Of a stretch of DNA of 64,000 nt, positions 48,201-59,027 are shown piece by piece. The DNA lies in NCBI GenBank assembly GCA_950022295.1, contig OX465601.1:75773501-75837500 (forward strand). The letters run 5' to 3'. Within the stretch, counting starts at the first letter, position 1. Each line of letters starts with the position of its first letter. Source of the stretch: Bromus sterilis. Lineage: Eukaryota; Streptophyta; Magnoliopsida; Poales; Poaceae. The notes under the pieces are model-generated. The model was not told the DNA's origin. It worked only from the letters and a program-made list of their open reading frames with translations, and did not search any database. A program made the translations under genes and the position numbers.

Positions 48201-51200
48201 GGCGGCAACACAGTTTTGCCACTTCTTTGGCAAGCTGGTGTAGTTTTAACTGGTGTCCCCTTACTGGCTTTTTCAGCCGCGCGGCTGCCTGCAAATTCAT
48301 TTACTCATTAACTTTAAAAATGTGTATGGAGTGTGTGTGTGTATATATATATATATGGTACAATCATCATATCACGTATTTACCTATACGGGAGCTTGTA
48401 GGAGTTTCCAAGCCAGCTAAAGGTGACTTCTGATTCTGAAATCTCTCAACAGCCGCTCGCCAAACTGCCTCCCATGCAGGCTTGCCGTCACCCACTGTGT
48501 ATTAACATAAAAAATTATGAGATCATGCCAAAAAAGGAAAATAAAATTCACATAACTCACAAAAAAATGGAAAATGAAACACTTTCAGGTATGAAAAAAA
48601 AAACACCTGGTTCTCCAAAAGCTGACACCATGTAGGCCTCTGCTGGTGGTATTCCTTGGCTGCAGAAAGAAAATTAAGTTCCACAATCCATACATTTGTA
48701 ACTGAGCAAGTAAACAAAAATAAATGTATGAGAGTTCAAACTCACATAAGAGCTCCATACACAAATATCTGCGCCCGTAGCTGCACATGTTGTAAATCTG
48801 TGAAAGGTTGATTGGCTGGAGCTGCACGAGAAACCGATGAATTCAAGACAGGTAACAGAGATATCTGGACTATTCGAATATAGGAGGTTTGCCTACCAGT
48901 GTTCTCAGGGGTTGGATGCTGGTGTGGCTGCTCTAGCGGTGCACTTTTAGTTTTAGTGCAATCACTAATATGTGAGCTGCTGGAGAGCACCCCAACACTT
49001 TCAACCACTTTTGTCCCCGAGTGTTGTTCTTTGCCAGTCTCCAGAACAGATGTTTCCTTACTCGCTTCGACGGTCTGCTTCAACGCATTTCCAGGACTTT
49101 CAGGTTTAGGGATTTCAGTGGTTACCTAAAAAATAGGACATAGTAAACGATTAAGTTAATAAACCATGCCAATATCACGGCTAAGGTGTGATGTTTAAGC
49201 TTCAAACACGCTGTCCTAGGTCATGAAGTCTAATGTGCGATATGTAAGCTTCAAGCTCATGCACAGAGAAAGAGAGAAAGAGAGAGACCTCGGCAGTTTG
49301 AGTAGATTTAGATATGGGAAAAGGGCTCCAAGCAGGACAATGAACTTTCTCAGACACTTTTGGTGGATCTCCAACCTCAAACGAGAAACTTCGATCATCT
49401 CCTGTTGTATTTGTGTCCTCAGAACTTAGAGTAGGGTTTATATTTCTGGGAGAACATTCTTTTGAACTATGTGAACCACCACCTAAAGCTGCAGAATCAT
49501 TTTTATCCTCGGATTGTTCAGTTAGGTTGTCATGAAGCACAGCAGTACCCTCTGGCCCACCTTGGAGATGGGGTTCTGTGCAGCTAATAACTGTAGGGGA
49601 ACCACATGTAGCATCATTACAGCTTCCGTCGACATCTGTAGCCAAAAGAATATGTCACTTTACATCCACCTAAATTCATCTGCTGCTTGTGTTAGCATAG
49701 GCTCAACATTCATACTACTCATGACAGGAAGAAGACAGTTAGGTGCACTTAATCGCACATAGTGGGGCCTAAATTTGTAAAACGCATCAAATTCACATGA
49801 TGCTTCAAAGTTCCAAGTATATATATTTAGAAATACAAAACAGATCTGGAACTTATCGGAGCAAGAATTAAATGTGCAGACTTTGGTTGTCTGCTTTTTT
49901 TTTTGAATTTAAGGACTGTGAAGCATGAGCTCCACAGTATTTTATTTCCAGAAATTTCAGACCTGTTTTAAATTCGCTCCCACAAGGAGTCGAACCCAGG
50001 ACCTGACATGCTACTAGGTTTGCTGCAACCACTAGGTTACATGCCCGTTCGCTTGGTTGACAGCTTTAGCATGGCATATGTATGGAAGAAAAAATAGTTG
50101 CTCTTGAACTTAAGGGAAAACTATAAAAGCCGCTTAGAAATATTTGCTTTGTAGAAAAGAATGTTTCTTCTAGAAGAAGCAGTGACACATTGCTCTTCTG
50201 AAGAAAAACTGCATCGCTAGTATTCTGCTAGCACAAACAACTAACCTTTTATATGCACATTTAGAGTTTCCTTTGTATCTGAAGGGGATTCTATGATACC
50301 CTCAAAAGAAGGGGATTCTATGATGGTTGGTGCACCCTTGACAAACGAGTCACCCGAGGAGACTGTGGCAACATTTTCATGATGTCCAGATTGTATGGAA
50401 GGTCCACCAATCTCGCATTTCTGTGGATGAGAAATTTCTTGGTGTTCAGATTGTAAAGAAGGTCTGTCGATCTGGCATTTCTGTATCTGAGCATCTGAAT
50501 GATCACCTGAATGAATCTCAATATTGTCAGTTTCCAAAGAAAACCTGCTCAAATGGAACACAAATTGCGAACAGATACACGGCTGAAATTATAGGAAGGG
50601 AAGAAAAACGAGAGTCACCTGACTTATCCTTACTTTGACTCATGGTCAAAATACCCAAAGAAGTAGCCGGATCTTTGCACCGCGTTTCTTTAGCAACAGG
50701 GTCAGTACCGCTGCTCCAAACAGAATTGATGCCAGAGGTCACTGACATTGCTGACTTCTTTCGTGATGACTCAGAAACAACTGCTACACTGAGGCTTCCA
50801 ACTTCTGAAGAAGAATCAGAAGCTTTCTCTAATGACTCTGCATGATTTATTGAGGAAATCCTCAAATCATTTCCTTCAAGCATACCAGCAGGACAACCGT
50901 CAGATGGAATACCTCCTGAACAGTCAAGTTTATCCATTGATGTATTGGATGTATCAGCAACCATGGAAGAATGGATATTGCTGCTTAAAATGTTTAGAGG
51001 TGCTATGCTTTCTTCTTGAGACCCAGCATTACTTTCAGGCTCGTCTTCTAAAGCAGGCCTATCATCTTCCTTGACTGGTCCCTCGTGGTTTACTGAGGAA
51101 ACGTTTGGATCATTTCCATCAAGTAAACCAGCTGAAGAACTGTCGGGTGCAACATTGGCCGATGATTCAAATTCATCTCTTGGTGTACCAGTAATACCTT

Positions 51201-52656
51201 CATTTTCATCATTACCAGCATCTACTAAGCATTCAAAATTCCTGGAAACTGCTGAGATTTCCTCCCTACCTGTTTTTTCTTCCAAAATAACAATTTGCGT
51301 ATTATCAACAGAAACTTGATGCTGCTCCAGCACCCCAAGTTTGGAGTCCTCGCCGTTGTTGATATTTGTATCATCCATAACAACATTTTTCAGACTATCG
51401 ACGGATTGTTGATGCTGCTCCAGCACTCCATCATTTTCCGTTTCTTCTGGAGCTTCAGTGATATGGGCAAGCCCTTTTCCATCTGGAGACTGGATCAACT
51501 CACTACTTTCGGTTGACAAGGGAGAAACGGGATGAGGATTAGACTTATTCAAATCTGGCTGGTTTTGACAAGATTTAGCAGAACTGGGTTCTTCGCCAAT
51601 GCTGTACTTCTCAATGACAAGTTGTTTGCTCGTGTCAACTGAAGTTTTAAGGCCTTCTACTGCATGTTCTACTTGTGAAGAGGATGGTTGAAGTGAGGCA
51701 CTGCCACTCTTGCAACTGTCATCACTCCTTTGCAGCATCTTAACAGGATTTGTGATGGCCTCCAATAATCCGTCGGAACTTTCTGACATTTTTGTGCCTT
51801 GCTCAAAGTGATATTCGGTAGGGTATATGTTCTGAATTGGAGCTAATTCTAAGAATGGTTCATTGTTCAACTTCTGGGAATCCACTCCAGCTGAGTGTAT
51901 ATTCAGATTGTCAGAATCGCCATCATGAACCACCTCAAAATAGTTGCCAACAGCTGGACACCTTGCTGGCGTGTTTTTGGAAGCAGAAGACAGCTTCTCA
52001 CTCACAACATGCTTTTCAGGGACAGAGTCCAACATATAGTTTGACTCCCTGCATGATAAAGTTGAAGCTGAGACATGTTCAGATTTCTCAACCATTGAGA
52101 AAGGTGCAATACCTTCAAAGTGAGGTTGGTTTTTCAAAATATCTTCTGGCATTCTAGAACGAGTACCCTGAGACTGATCACTCTCAGTCGGCAACACGAT
52201 GCTATCTGATGGAGAGTTACTAGATTTAGGTTTAATGTTGGATGGACCAATTTGACTGTCCATACCACTTAACTGCTGATGTGCATTACCATCCATGTTA
52301 CCAGTCATCTCATTTTCTCCCACTGACTTCAATAACATTTCCACACACTCAGTGGATGTTGCATCTGACCAAACATAGTTGGTCCTAGATATGGAGCAAG
52401 ATTCAGCTGCGCTAGAGCTAAAATTAACAGCACTACTTCCAGTTGACAGCACCTCAATCCAACTAGTATCGTGCCCTCCTACACTGAAAAATCCTTCAGA
52501 ATCTGTTAAATTGCCGAATCTGAGATGACCCTGTAGTTGATCGTCGATATCAAGTTTCGGCAGTGGAAATGGCCGCAAACCTGATGGGGATTTACTGTTG
52601 TCTTCACCAGCTAGTTGAAAATTCCGGCTCTGGAAATCATTATCATCATAATCCAT
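42232..52656 (-). CDS. G2484-1: Agenet/Tudor-like domain protein, G2484-1-like, 16 coding exons
   Basis: The gene encodes about 2,073 residues. Coding exons in minus order: 52656-50619, 50506-50246, 49635-49289, 49125-48897, 48821-48746, 48659-48607, 48494-48384, 48288-46723, 46643-46537, 45942-45840, 45239-45059, 44702-44635, 44280-44168, 43654-42803, 42432-42336, 42251-42232. All introns have GT-AG ends and the phases agree throughout. The N-terminus (MDYDDNDFQSRNFQLAGED, then SWIEVLSTGSS) and C-terminus (RRIQPTSR-LLEGLQSSLIISK) resemble Arabidopsis At4g17330 as I recall it, which is also about 2,000 residues. Residues 1-1000 are Ser/Asp/Glu-rich. A basic nuclear-signal-like patch (SPKPRKRKK) lies near 1215, and an alanine-rich helical stretch near 1345-1390. 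Two Agenet units lie near 1600-1650 (AWFSAQVLDINEDSACISYE) and 1675-1740 (DAWIKNSWREGI and LDAWNLRPSLVWQDGEW). Agenet folds bind modified histone tails; the cellular role here is not established. Confidence 0.9.
43731..44146. repeat. Stowaway-like MITE with internal insertion, in intron
   Basis: The ends are inverted: TACCCCATCCATTGCAGAATG on the left and CATTTTGCAACAGAGGGAGTA on the right, the form of Stowaway ends. The interval (416 bp) is longer than usual, and the block at 43955-44120, rich in AGGCGCTT/AAGCGTGCCT-type segments, looks like a separate insertion. Confidence 0.55.
45398..45840. repeat. Fold-back element (443-bp imperfect palindrome) in intron
   Basis: The left half (GGTACTAACCGAGAGAATGTCC onward) pairs with the right half almost along its whole length, with the turn near 45605-45640. 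The centre has a small tandem repeat of ATTCAATGCTGGTTTTGTGA (two copies). The right end reaches the splice donor of the exon 45840-45942, and the last base of the palindrome is the first exon base. No coding role; the frames seen across it mirror each other. Confidence 0.85.
46147..46398. repeat. Stowaway MITE (252 bp) with TA duplication, in intron
   Basis: Both ends carry the inverted block AGTTCTAGCTTTGTCCTAAGTT, and TA flanks both sides (46145-46146 and 46399-46400). The terminal bases CTC fit the Stowaway end. The centre is AT-rich and non-coding. Confidence 0.75.
46490..46506 (+). repeat. Run of 17 G in an intron
   Basis: An unbroken G17 tract lies 30 bases before the exon 46537-46643 as read on plus. 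On the transcribed minus-strand RNA it is C17 just after that exon's donor. Confidence 0.95.
48331..48357. repeat. (GT)n(AT)n microsatellite in intron
   Basis: A GT run passes directly into an AT run between the exons 46723-48288 and 48384-48494. The intron has 95 bp, and this tract makes up more than a quarter of it. Confidence 0.9.
49890..50052 (-). mobile_element. tRNA-derived SINE (Au-like) in intron
   Basis: On the minus strand the unit has an A-box-like TAACCTAGTGGTTGC and a B box GGTTCGACTCC about 35 bases later, spaced as in a pol III promoter, and ends in a poly(A) run (T10 on plus at 49895-49904). The seven bases TTGGTTG lie on both sides (49883-49889 and 50053-50059), which looks like its target duplication. 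The size of 163 bp fits grass Au-type SINEs. Confidence 0.72.
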
Positions 52657-53640
52657 GGGTGTTTTCCTGCAAGATGAAGAAACTTAAACTATAGAGATGG
52701 AAGTTCGAACAGCATGTCAATGTAAAAAAGCAATGTGTGACCAGGAAACTTTTGAGCAAGCTAGGCATTTGGTAGGGTTTATACATGTCCCCAGTTCATA
52801 TATAAGCATGACTACACAAATCATCGGTCTTCGGATGGGTGATCAAACTTTACAGGGCACGATAGCCTGCTTAATAGGAGTCCAAAGACCAGAATCTTAG
52901 CCAGTTATAGGAGACCACAACCACTTGCCTTCCCATGAGGCTCGCACCATAACAGATAACTCCCAGAAAGCTGCAGTGGAGAGGTTGGGTTTTTTTTTCA
53001 AGAGAGGTGCAATGGATAGTTAATCGTGATGACCTTATGGGCACCAGAACGTTTTAAGCTCCACATGAAATGTACTGGAAATTATGCATGACATATGCCG
53101 CACCAGCAAACCACACTGTATTGGCTAGCCAGAAATCAAACGCTAGTGCAGGAAGCCAAAGCAGCGGTTGGCCACAGCTGGACATAGTAAACCCAAACAC
53201 TCACGGACTGCCACCGGGTGCTACTCCAAGAGGTCCAAAACCCTAATTATCCAGCGCTGGCAAACGAACTTAAAACCAGACCGCCAAAAGCACCCAAAGC
53301 ACGAAACGACAGTTCAAGCGCCACCCAGAACCCTAGCTCGCCAGGCCAGGCGCTACGGGAGCAATTCCTCGGCGACGCGCGGTAAATGGAAGGGGAGGAG
53401 GGGGGATATACCAAGGGGAGGTCGCTGGAGCTTCTAGCACCCGCCATCCGTGAGCGGAGTAGTCGGAACCCTAGATCCTGCGGGGCGGCGGCTGCTGCTC
53501 ATACCCCGGCGCCCGGCGCCGGAAGAACCCTGGCTCCTGCTCCGCCGGCGGCGACGCCTCGCTACGGGGATGCTGCGGCGGGCGGGAGGGCGGGCGACGG
53601 CGAGGGTACGGCGGCGGAGGGGGCGATGAGGAGCGGGGTT
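52657..53640 (-). other. 5' untranslated region and first intron of the Agenet gene
   Basis: The start-codon exon has ten untranslated bases and is preceded by a CAG acceptor at 52667-52669. A likely non-coding first exon lies at 53515 to about 53640: it is GC-rich, ends in a GTATGAG donor (minus strand), and sits next to a pyrimidine-rich patch. The 848-bp intron between them holds no gene. The transcription start is not determined. Confidence 0.5.
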
Positions 53641-53727
53641 TTGTAGCTTTGTGGTTTGGCTGCGCGGAGCACCACGCCAGTCGCGAGCCAGGCACAACGA
53701 GTCAGTCAGTCGGCCACCGCACACTGC

Positions 53728-53752
53728 TGGGGGGGGAGAGGAGAGGAGAGGG
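53728..53752 (-). promoter_or_regulatory. Pyrimidine patch in the probable promoter of the Agenet gene
   Basis: On the minus strand a CTCTCCTCTCC-type run followed by C8 lies about 90-110 bases upstream of the assumed start. Such Y patches are common core-promoter elements of TATA-less plant genes. No TATA box is seen. Confidence 0.4.
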
Positions 53753-54150
53753 CGGATGCGGGTTCGGGGGTTGGATCGGGTTGGGTTGGCTTCTTGTTTT
53801 CTGCGGCGCTTGGGTTTGGTTGGTTTGGTTTGCGACGAGACTTTCGCCTGTCGCGCGGCGCGACCGGGTTGGATGGACTACTGTGGCACTGTGCGAGTGG
53901 GGGTCGCCACCATGGACTTGGCCCGTGGACCACCTGTGACTCTGTTGATGGGGTCGTCCTCTGTCTAGAGGTGTCAAATTCGCGTAGTGGGTCGTGTGTG
54001 AAAGCCTTTTCCTTTTCCTTTCCTTTTCCTTTTGTGTCTGTTGTTTTGGGGTGTTCAGATTTCATACTGAAAGAAAAATGTGAATTTTACAATACAGACC
54101 CTAAGAGCATGAAATGTTGAATATATGTTCGCCACAAGGGTAAGTCGGGA
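53753..54150. other. Intergenic, upstream of the Agenet gene
   Basis: A GC-rich part gives overlapping frames on both strands, none with a domain. The stretch ends at the target site of the Harbinger element. Upstream regulatory sequence of the minus-strand gene is expected here. Confidence 0.4.
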
Positions 54151-54153
54151 TTA

Positions 54154-56198
54154 GAGCATCTCCAACCGTTCGGCCCCCCAAGGCGTTTTTCGGCGCTACT
54201 TTAGCGCCGCTTGGGGGCTCTCGGCGGCGAAATCGGCTTGGGGGCGACCGGTCACCCAACCGCGGCCCTAGGGTCGCCCCCCAGGCACAGAGATTCGGCG
54301 CAGATTCCCCCAGATTCGAACGTAGTTTTGGTGCAAATTCGTCTCATTTCGGCTAGTTCGGCACAACACATGAAATTTCGGCTAACTCGACGCAAATTTC
54401 TGCGCAGTTTCGGCAGTAGTTCGGCGCACAACATACTGTAAAAATATATAGTTCTGCACATATACTAAAAAACAGTACAAATCAAATTAGGCATTGCCTT
54501 TGCGCATCCATAGATGAACCATAGATTTTGCTGCAGTTGATGATGCACTTGCGGATCTCGGATCTCCTGAAGCATATTGAGGTAGGTTGTCCAATCTGCC
54601 GGTATCTGGTGATCAACAACTGCAAAAGGTCCCTAGTTGAGATATGGTTCAGTGTCATACACTGGATCCTCTTTCTCGCTCTCAATGATCATGTTGTGCA
54701 AGATGACACAACAATTCATCACCTCCCACGTTTGAGATTTCGACCAGATCAGAGCGGGGTACCGGACAACGGCAAATCGAGACTGGAGCATCCCAAATGC
54801 CCGCTCGACATCCTTCCTACAAGCCTCCTGGCACTTGGCAAAGTAGGCGTACTTTCTTCCTGGCACAGGGTTTAAGATAGTCTTCACAAATACTCCATCT
54901 TGGATAGATGCCATCTGCTAGGTAGTATCCCTTGTTGTAGTGGTGCCCATTCACCTCGAAGTTCACCGGAGGAGTATGACCTTCAACAAGCGTAGCAAAG
55001 ACATTTGAGCACTGCAGGACATTGATGTCATTGTGTGTTCCTGGCATGCCAAAGAACGAGTGCCAAATCCAGAGGTCATGTATAGCAACTGCCTCAAGTA
55101 CCACACTGCAGTGACCTTTTGCGCCCTTGTACATCCCATGCCAAGAAAATGGGCAGTTCTTCCATTCCCAATGCATGCAGTCGATGCTTCCAAGCATCCC
55201 AGGAAATCCTCTTGCTTCATTCTCTGCTAGGATCCGAGCAGTGTCTTCAGCATTGGGTGCTCGCAAGTACTAACCTCCAAAGCAACCCACCACTGCTCTT
55301 CAAAACTTGTACATAAAATCAAAGGCGGTGGACTCGGTCATGCGTGTATAGTCTTCATGTTGATCACCAGGAGCTCCGTATGCAAGCATCCTCATGGTCG
55401 TTGTGCACTTCTGAAGTGAGGAGAACCCAACTGTGCCGGTGCAATCTTTCTTACAAACGAAATAACTGTCATACTCTAGGAGTGAATTGACAATGCGAAG
55501 AAAGAGCTTTCGGCCCATGTCATACCGGTGCCGGAATACCTTCTCGCCGTGCAGGGGAACATCGGCAAAGTAGTCGGCGTAGAGCAAGCAATAGCCCTCT
55601 GAACGCCGCCTCTCTTTTGCCTTCCGGCGACCCATCTTGGAACTGCCTCGCTGTGGCACCGTGTTGGCACCGAACAGATCGGCCAACGCCAGCCTCTTCC
55701 TCCATCAGCACGGCGAACAGCGCCTCGTCGTCGGAATCCATGGCGCGGCGCGGCGTTCAGGCAATTCGCCGAACACCTGGCGGGCAGGGTGGGCGCGACC
55801 AGACGCCGGTGTACTCGGATGGGCGCGACCATCCGAGCAGCCGCCGGTGTGCTCGGCCAAGGTGGGGAGAGGAGGTCAGCGGGACCGAGCTCTTCCCTTT
55901 TTTGGCGGGATTGGGGCGGAGCGACGGCTATTTTGCGGCGGTGCGGCGCCGGCGCCGGCAAGGTGGTGGGGAGAGTGGTGGTCGATTTGGACGATTTCAC
56001 CTGACAAAGTGGGCCACTCGACGCATTTCGCTTCGTCCGGCGCCCCCAGCGCGCTAGGTCGGCTTGGGATCGGCGCACTCAATTTCGGCCCAACCCGAGG
56101 CTATTTGGGGTCTTCGAGGCGCGGTTGGACGGATTTCCTCCATCTGGCGCTATTAGCACCGCACTGGGGGGCTCTTGGGGGCGCGGCTGGAGATGCTC
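54154..56198 (-). mobile_element. PIF/Harbinger transposon with TTA duplication
   Basis: The ends are inverted (GAGCATCTCCAACCG on the left, CGGCTGGAGATGCTC on the right with one mismatch), and TTA flanks both sides (54151-54153 and 56199-56201). The subterminal regions are G/C-rich with runs like CTTGGGGGC. A minus-strand transposase pseudogene fills the middle. At 2,045 bp it is short for a full element, which usually has a second, Myb-like gene; none was seen. It lies about 0.5 kb upstream of the Agenet gene. Confidence 0.88.
54633..55741 (-). pseudogene. Harbinger transposase with two stops and frameshifts
   Basis: The protein is the plant transposase with a DDE nuclease core. It opens MDSDDEALFAVLMEEE, shifts frame near 55690, then shows RRRSEGYCLLYADYFADVPL, a KLFLRIVNSLLEYDSYF block, GFSSLQKCTTTMRMLAYGAP, and the catalytic GMLGSIDCMHWEWKNCP (first Asp). 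Later parts are HNDINVLQCSNVF (second Asp) and, after another frameshift near 54900, CRKDVERAFGMLQSRF (Glu). In-frame stops lie near 55300 (TGA) and 55270 (TAG). It is inactive but recent enough that all core motifs are legible. Confidence 0.88.
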
Positions 56199-56201
56199 TT
56201 A

Positions 56202-57252
56202 CACCGGGAGTGAGTCAAATGGCTTGTGTTCAATATCATAAGATTGGGCAAATTTGTGATTTGATCCATGTACTTTATCGCTATTCTAAACAAATGAGTT
56301 TTTTCATATGATGTGTTGCGGATTTTCTCGCATACTATTCATTGTGACAGCTCGCTTACGCGTACTTTTTTTGTTGTTGTTCTTCTGTCGTATGCCAGTG
56401 TTTATCAGACTGTTATATGATATCCTCACCCAACCCTCCCACCCCTCTAATGTGAATTGTGTTGTAACGAGTCAGTCGGATCTTCTCTTGTGTTTCCTTC
56501 TATAAATGTGGCAATCAATTTCAAATACATGCTTGCTTTTCCGTCTATCTTTTATAGAATCATGAAAGATTAATCATTGTATAAAAACGTGTTTTGAAAA
56601 AAAACTCGTGTTTATATTGTTTATAATCATTAAAAAACATGACATTGTATGTTTCCTTCCCCAACTAGTTGGTGTCTTTTAAAAATGTGGCATAGCCAGC
56701 CAGACCAATCACTGCATGAATACACTTTGATCTTTGGGGAAAGGAGTGTTAGAGAAGGTGCATCACAAATATTTCCACATATATTTATTGTGATAGTTCG
56801 CTTAAAGATCTTGTTTATCGTTGTTCGCATTGCCAACCAGTTACGTCCCTGCCTTTCTCATACCCCAATGTTCCCCATGTCGCACAATATAGTCCCCCCT
56901 CCTAAATGTTTGCGAGCTGTACGAACCTTGCCATAGTATATCATTCATATCATCTTGATGTGTTTACTTCTGACGGTGTTACGACCCACGGGTGCTCCTT
57001 CCGCCCGAAAATTGGCCCAACGGGCTGCCCATGACCCTTAGGTCGGCTCTCGCCCTTGGCCGCCAGTCTGTCTCGTGGACACAATATGAAGGATCAAGAA
57101 GACATGTTGTCCAATATGAGGAAGTCACAAAGATGAACTCACAAGGTAGTCTAATGGTTGTCAAGTTTTTATTTAATTAGTTGAAGTAATATATCATCAA
57201 GATTAAGGGATGGGTAAGTTTTAGCAATTATATTTGAAGTTGTATTATGAAC
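56202..57252. other. Intergenic stretch, nothing recognised
   Basis: The sequence is AT-rich with a short GC-rich island at 56980-57090. No frame longer than 95 codons, no LTR end and no inverted repeat were found. Confidence 0.4.
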
Positions 57253-57471
57253 TATTGGAAATATGCCCTAGAGGAACTGTTATTACCATATTTCCAGTTC
57301 ATGGTAATTGTTTATATTTCATGCTATAATTGTATTAAAGGGAAACATAATGCATGTGTGGTTTCATAAACAACACTATGTCCCTAGCAAGTCTCTAGCT
57401 TGTTGATTAATGATGGTTACAGTTTCATAACCATAGAGGGGTCGTGCCATTAGATGAATGACATGATGAAC
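57253..57471 (+). repeat. Fragment of an Angela/BARE-like LTR start
   Basis: The 219 bases begin TATTGGAAATATGCCCTAGAGG, close to the LTR start at 30676 (TGTTGGGAATGTGCCCTAGAGG), and share its following order of motifs (CTATAATTGTATTAA, GTGTGG). The fragment is cut by the LTR that starts at 57472; no continuation was found on the other side. Confidence 0.65.
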
Positions 57472-59027
57472 TGATACGTCACAAACGTATCTATAATTTC
57501 TGCTTGTTCCATGCTCTTTTAGGTGACATTGATATGTGTTTTGCTCCACTTTTATACCTTTTTACACATATTTGGACTAACCTACTAACTCAGTGCACCC
57601 AGTGCCAGTTTATGTCTGCTCATGTCTGTAAGTTGCAGGTTTTTACCCATATTTTTACAGTGCCCCAATAATTCCAGAAAAATCATATAAAAAATCGACG
57701 TGCAGGAAGCTTTCAGAGCCCCGAAGGAGGACCAGGGGGCCCACCTGTCACCCAGGCGGCCAGGTGGCGCGACCCCCTATCTGGCCGCGCCACCAGGGCA
57801 CCTGGGAGGTGTGGCCCACCTCTGGCGCCCCCTTCGGCCTATATTACCTCCTTGTCCCAAAAACCCTCGGAGAGACGCCCGCATCGCGAATTTTCTCTCT
57901 GTTCCGCCGCCTCCGCACTTCCAAGATCGGTAGCACCAGAAGACCTCTTCCCGGCACCCCGCCGGACGGAGGATTGACCTCCGGGAGCTTCTCCGCCACC
58001 ATGGACGCTTCTCGGATGTGCCATGAGTAGTCCCCCTTGGACCATGGGTCCATGACCAGTAGTTATGTGATGTCTTATCTCCAATCTTGTGCTTCAATTC
58101 TTAGTCCTTGTGAGTTGCCCTACATGATCAAGGCATCTATGTAATTTTCCTGTTTTGCTATGTTGTGTTTGCTGGGATCCGATGGATTATGAGATTATGT
58201 TAAGATCGTGATGAGTTATATATTTGGTTTACCTTTTATATTTTGTTCTTGAGTAATTCTTGCATGTTCTCTGTTACTTTTTATTGTTTTGGCCAAGTAG
58301 TAGATAGTAACTCCAAGAGGGAGCGTTTATGCTTGATTGTGGGTTCATGCCCCCGATGTCTAGCTTGAGTGACAGAAACATGAGATTAGGGGATGTGTTG
58401 TTGCCACCAGGGAGAAAACAACGGTGCTTGTCACCGCGGTTGCAAGGATTGTTTACCTTACGCAAAGTTTGTTAATGCAGTTGTTTGTTGCTTTGAGTTT
58501 ACACTTTGGGTGGGGCTCGCAACTTAATACCAGCGAGATGTTCTGGATATATATCTCAAGGTGGATGATTAGTGAGTAGATGCAGATGGATTTCGGTCTA
58601 CTTTTCTTGGCGTATTGCCCATACTTTTGAGCCTCTAGATTTCCAGTAGCATAATTAGCATTGCGGTGCGTATATAATTTTGTCAATTGCCCAGCTGTAA
58701 TTTGTTCACCCAGCATAGCTATTTTATCGTCTTTTGGGAGAGAGATATCACTAGTGAACATCATGGGACCCCGGTCCATATTTCCACCACTGTTTACACC
58801 TTCACTTTATTTATTGCTTTTAATTTCAGTTGCTATCATTATCACTACTATCTACCCTTGCGTTTAATCCTTTGTAAACAACAAGACCGGAGAGATCGAG
58901 AACCTCTTTGTACTCATTGGGAGCAAAGTTGCTTGTTGTGTGTGCAGGTCCAGGCAAAGCAAGTGATTATCTTCAAATGGCGCATCATTTGCCGCACCAC
59001 CTTGATGACTAACTCCTCGTTGGTTAC
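57472..59027 (+). repeat. Sabrina-related LTR, plus orientation, first part
   Basis: It starts TGATACGTCACAAACGTATC, has a CCTATATTACCTCC-type promoter block near 57838 and a leader with CCACCATGGACGCTTCTC, and runs to 59027, where an antisense LTR begins. The remaining piece is at 62184-62251. The family is close to, but not the same as, the LTRs at 22992-30057. Confidence 0.7.

Noticed and set aside
50507..50544. Alternative acceptor extending exon 50246-50506 to 50544
   Set aside because: The CAG at 50545 would put the exon out of phase with the first coding exon; the acceptor at 50507-50508 keeps the frame.
53656..54120. 154-codon plus-strand frame beside the Agenet gene promoter
   Set aside because: No domain, GC-rich overlapping frames on both strands, and it covers the likely promoter of the minus-strand gene.
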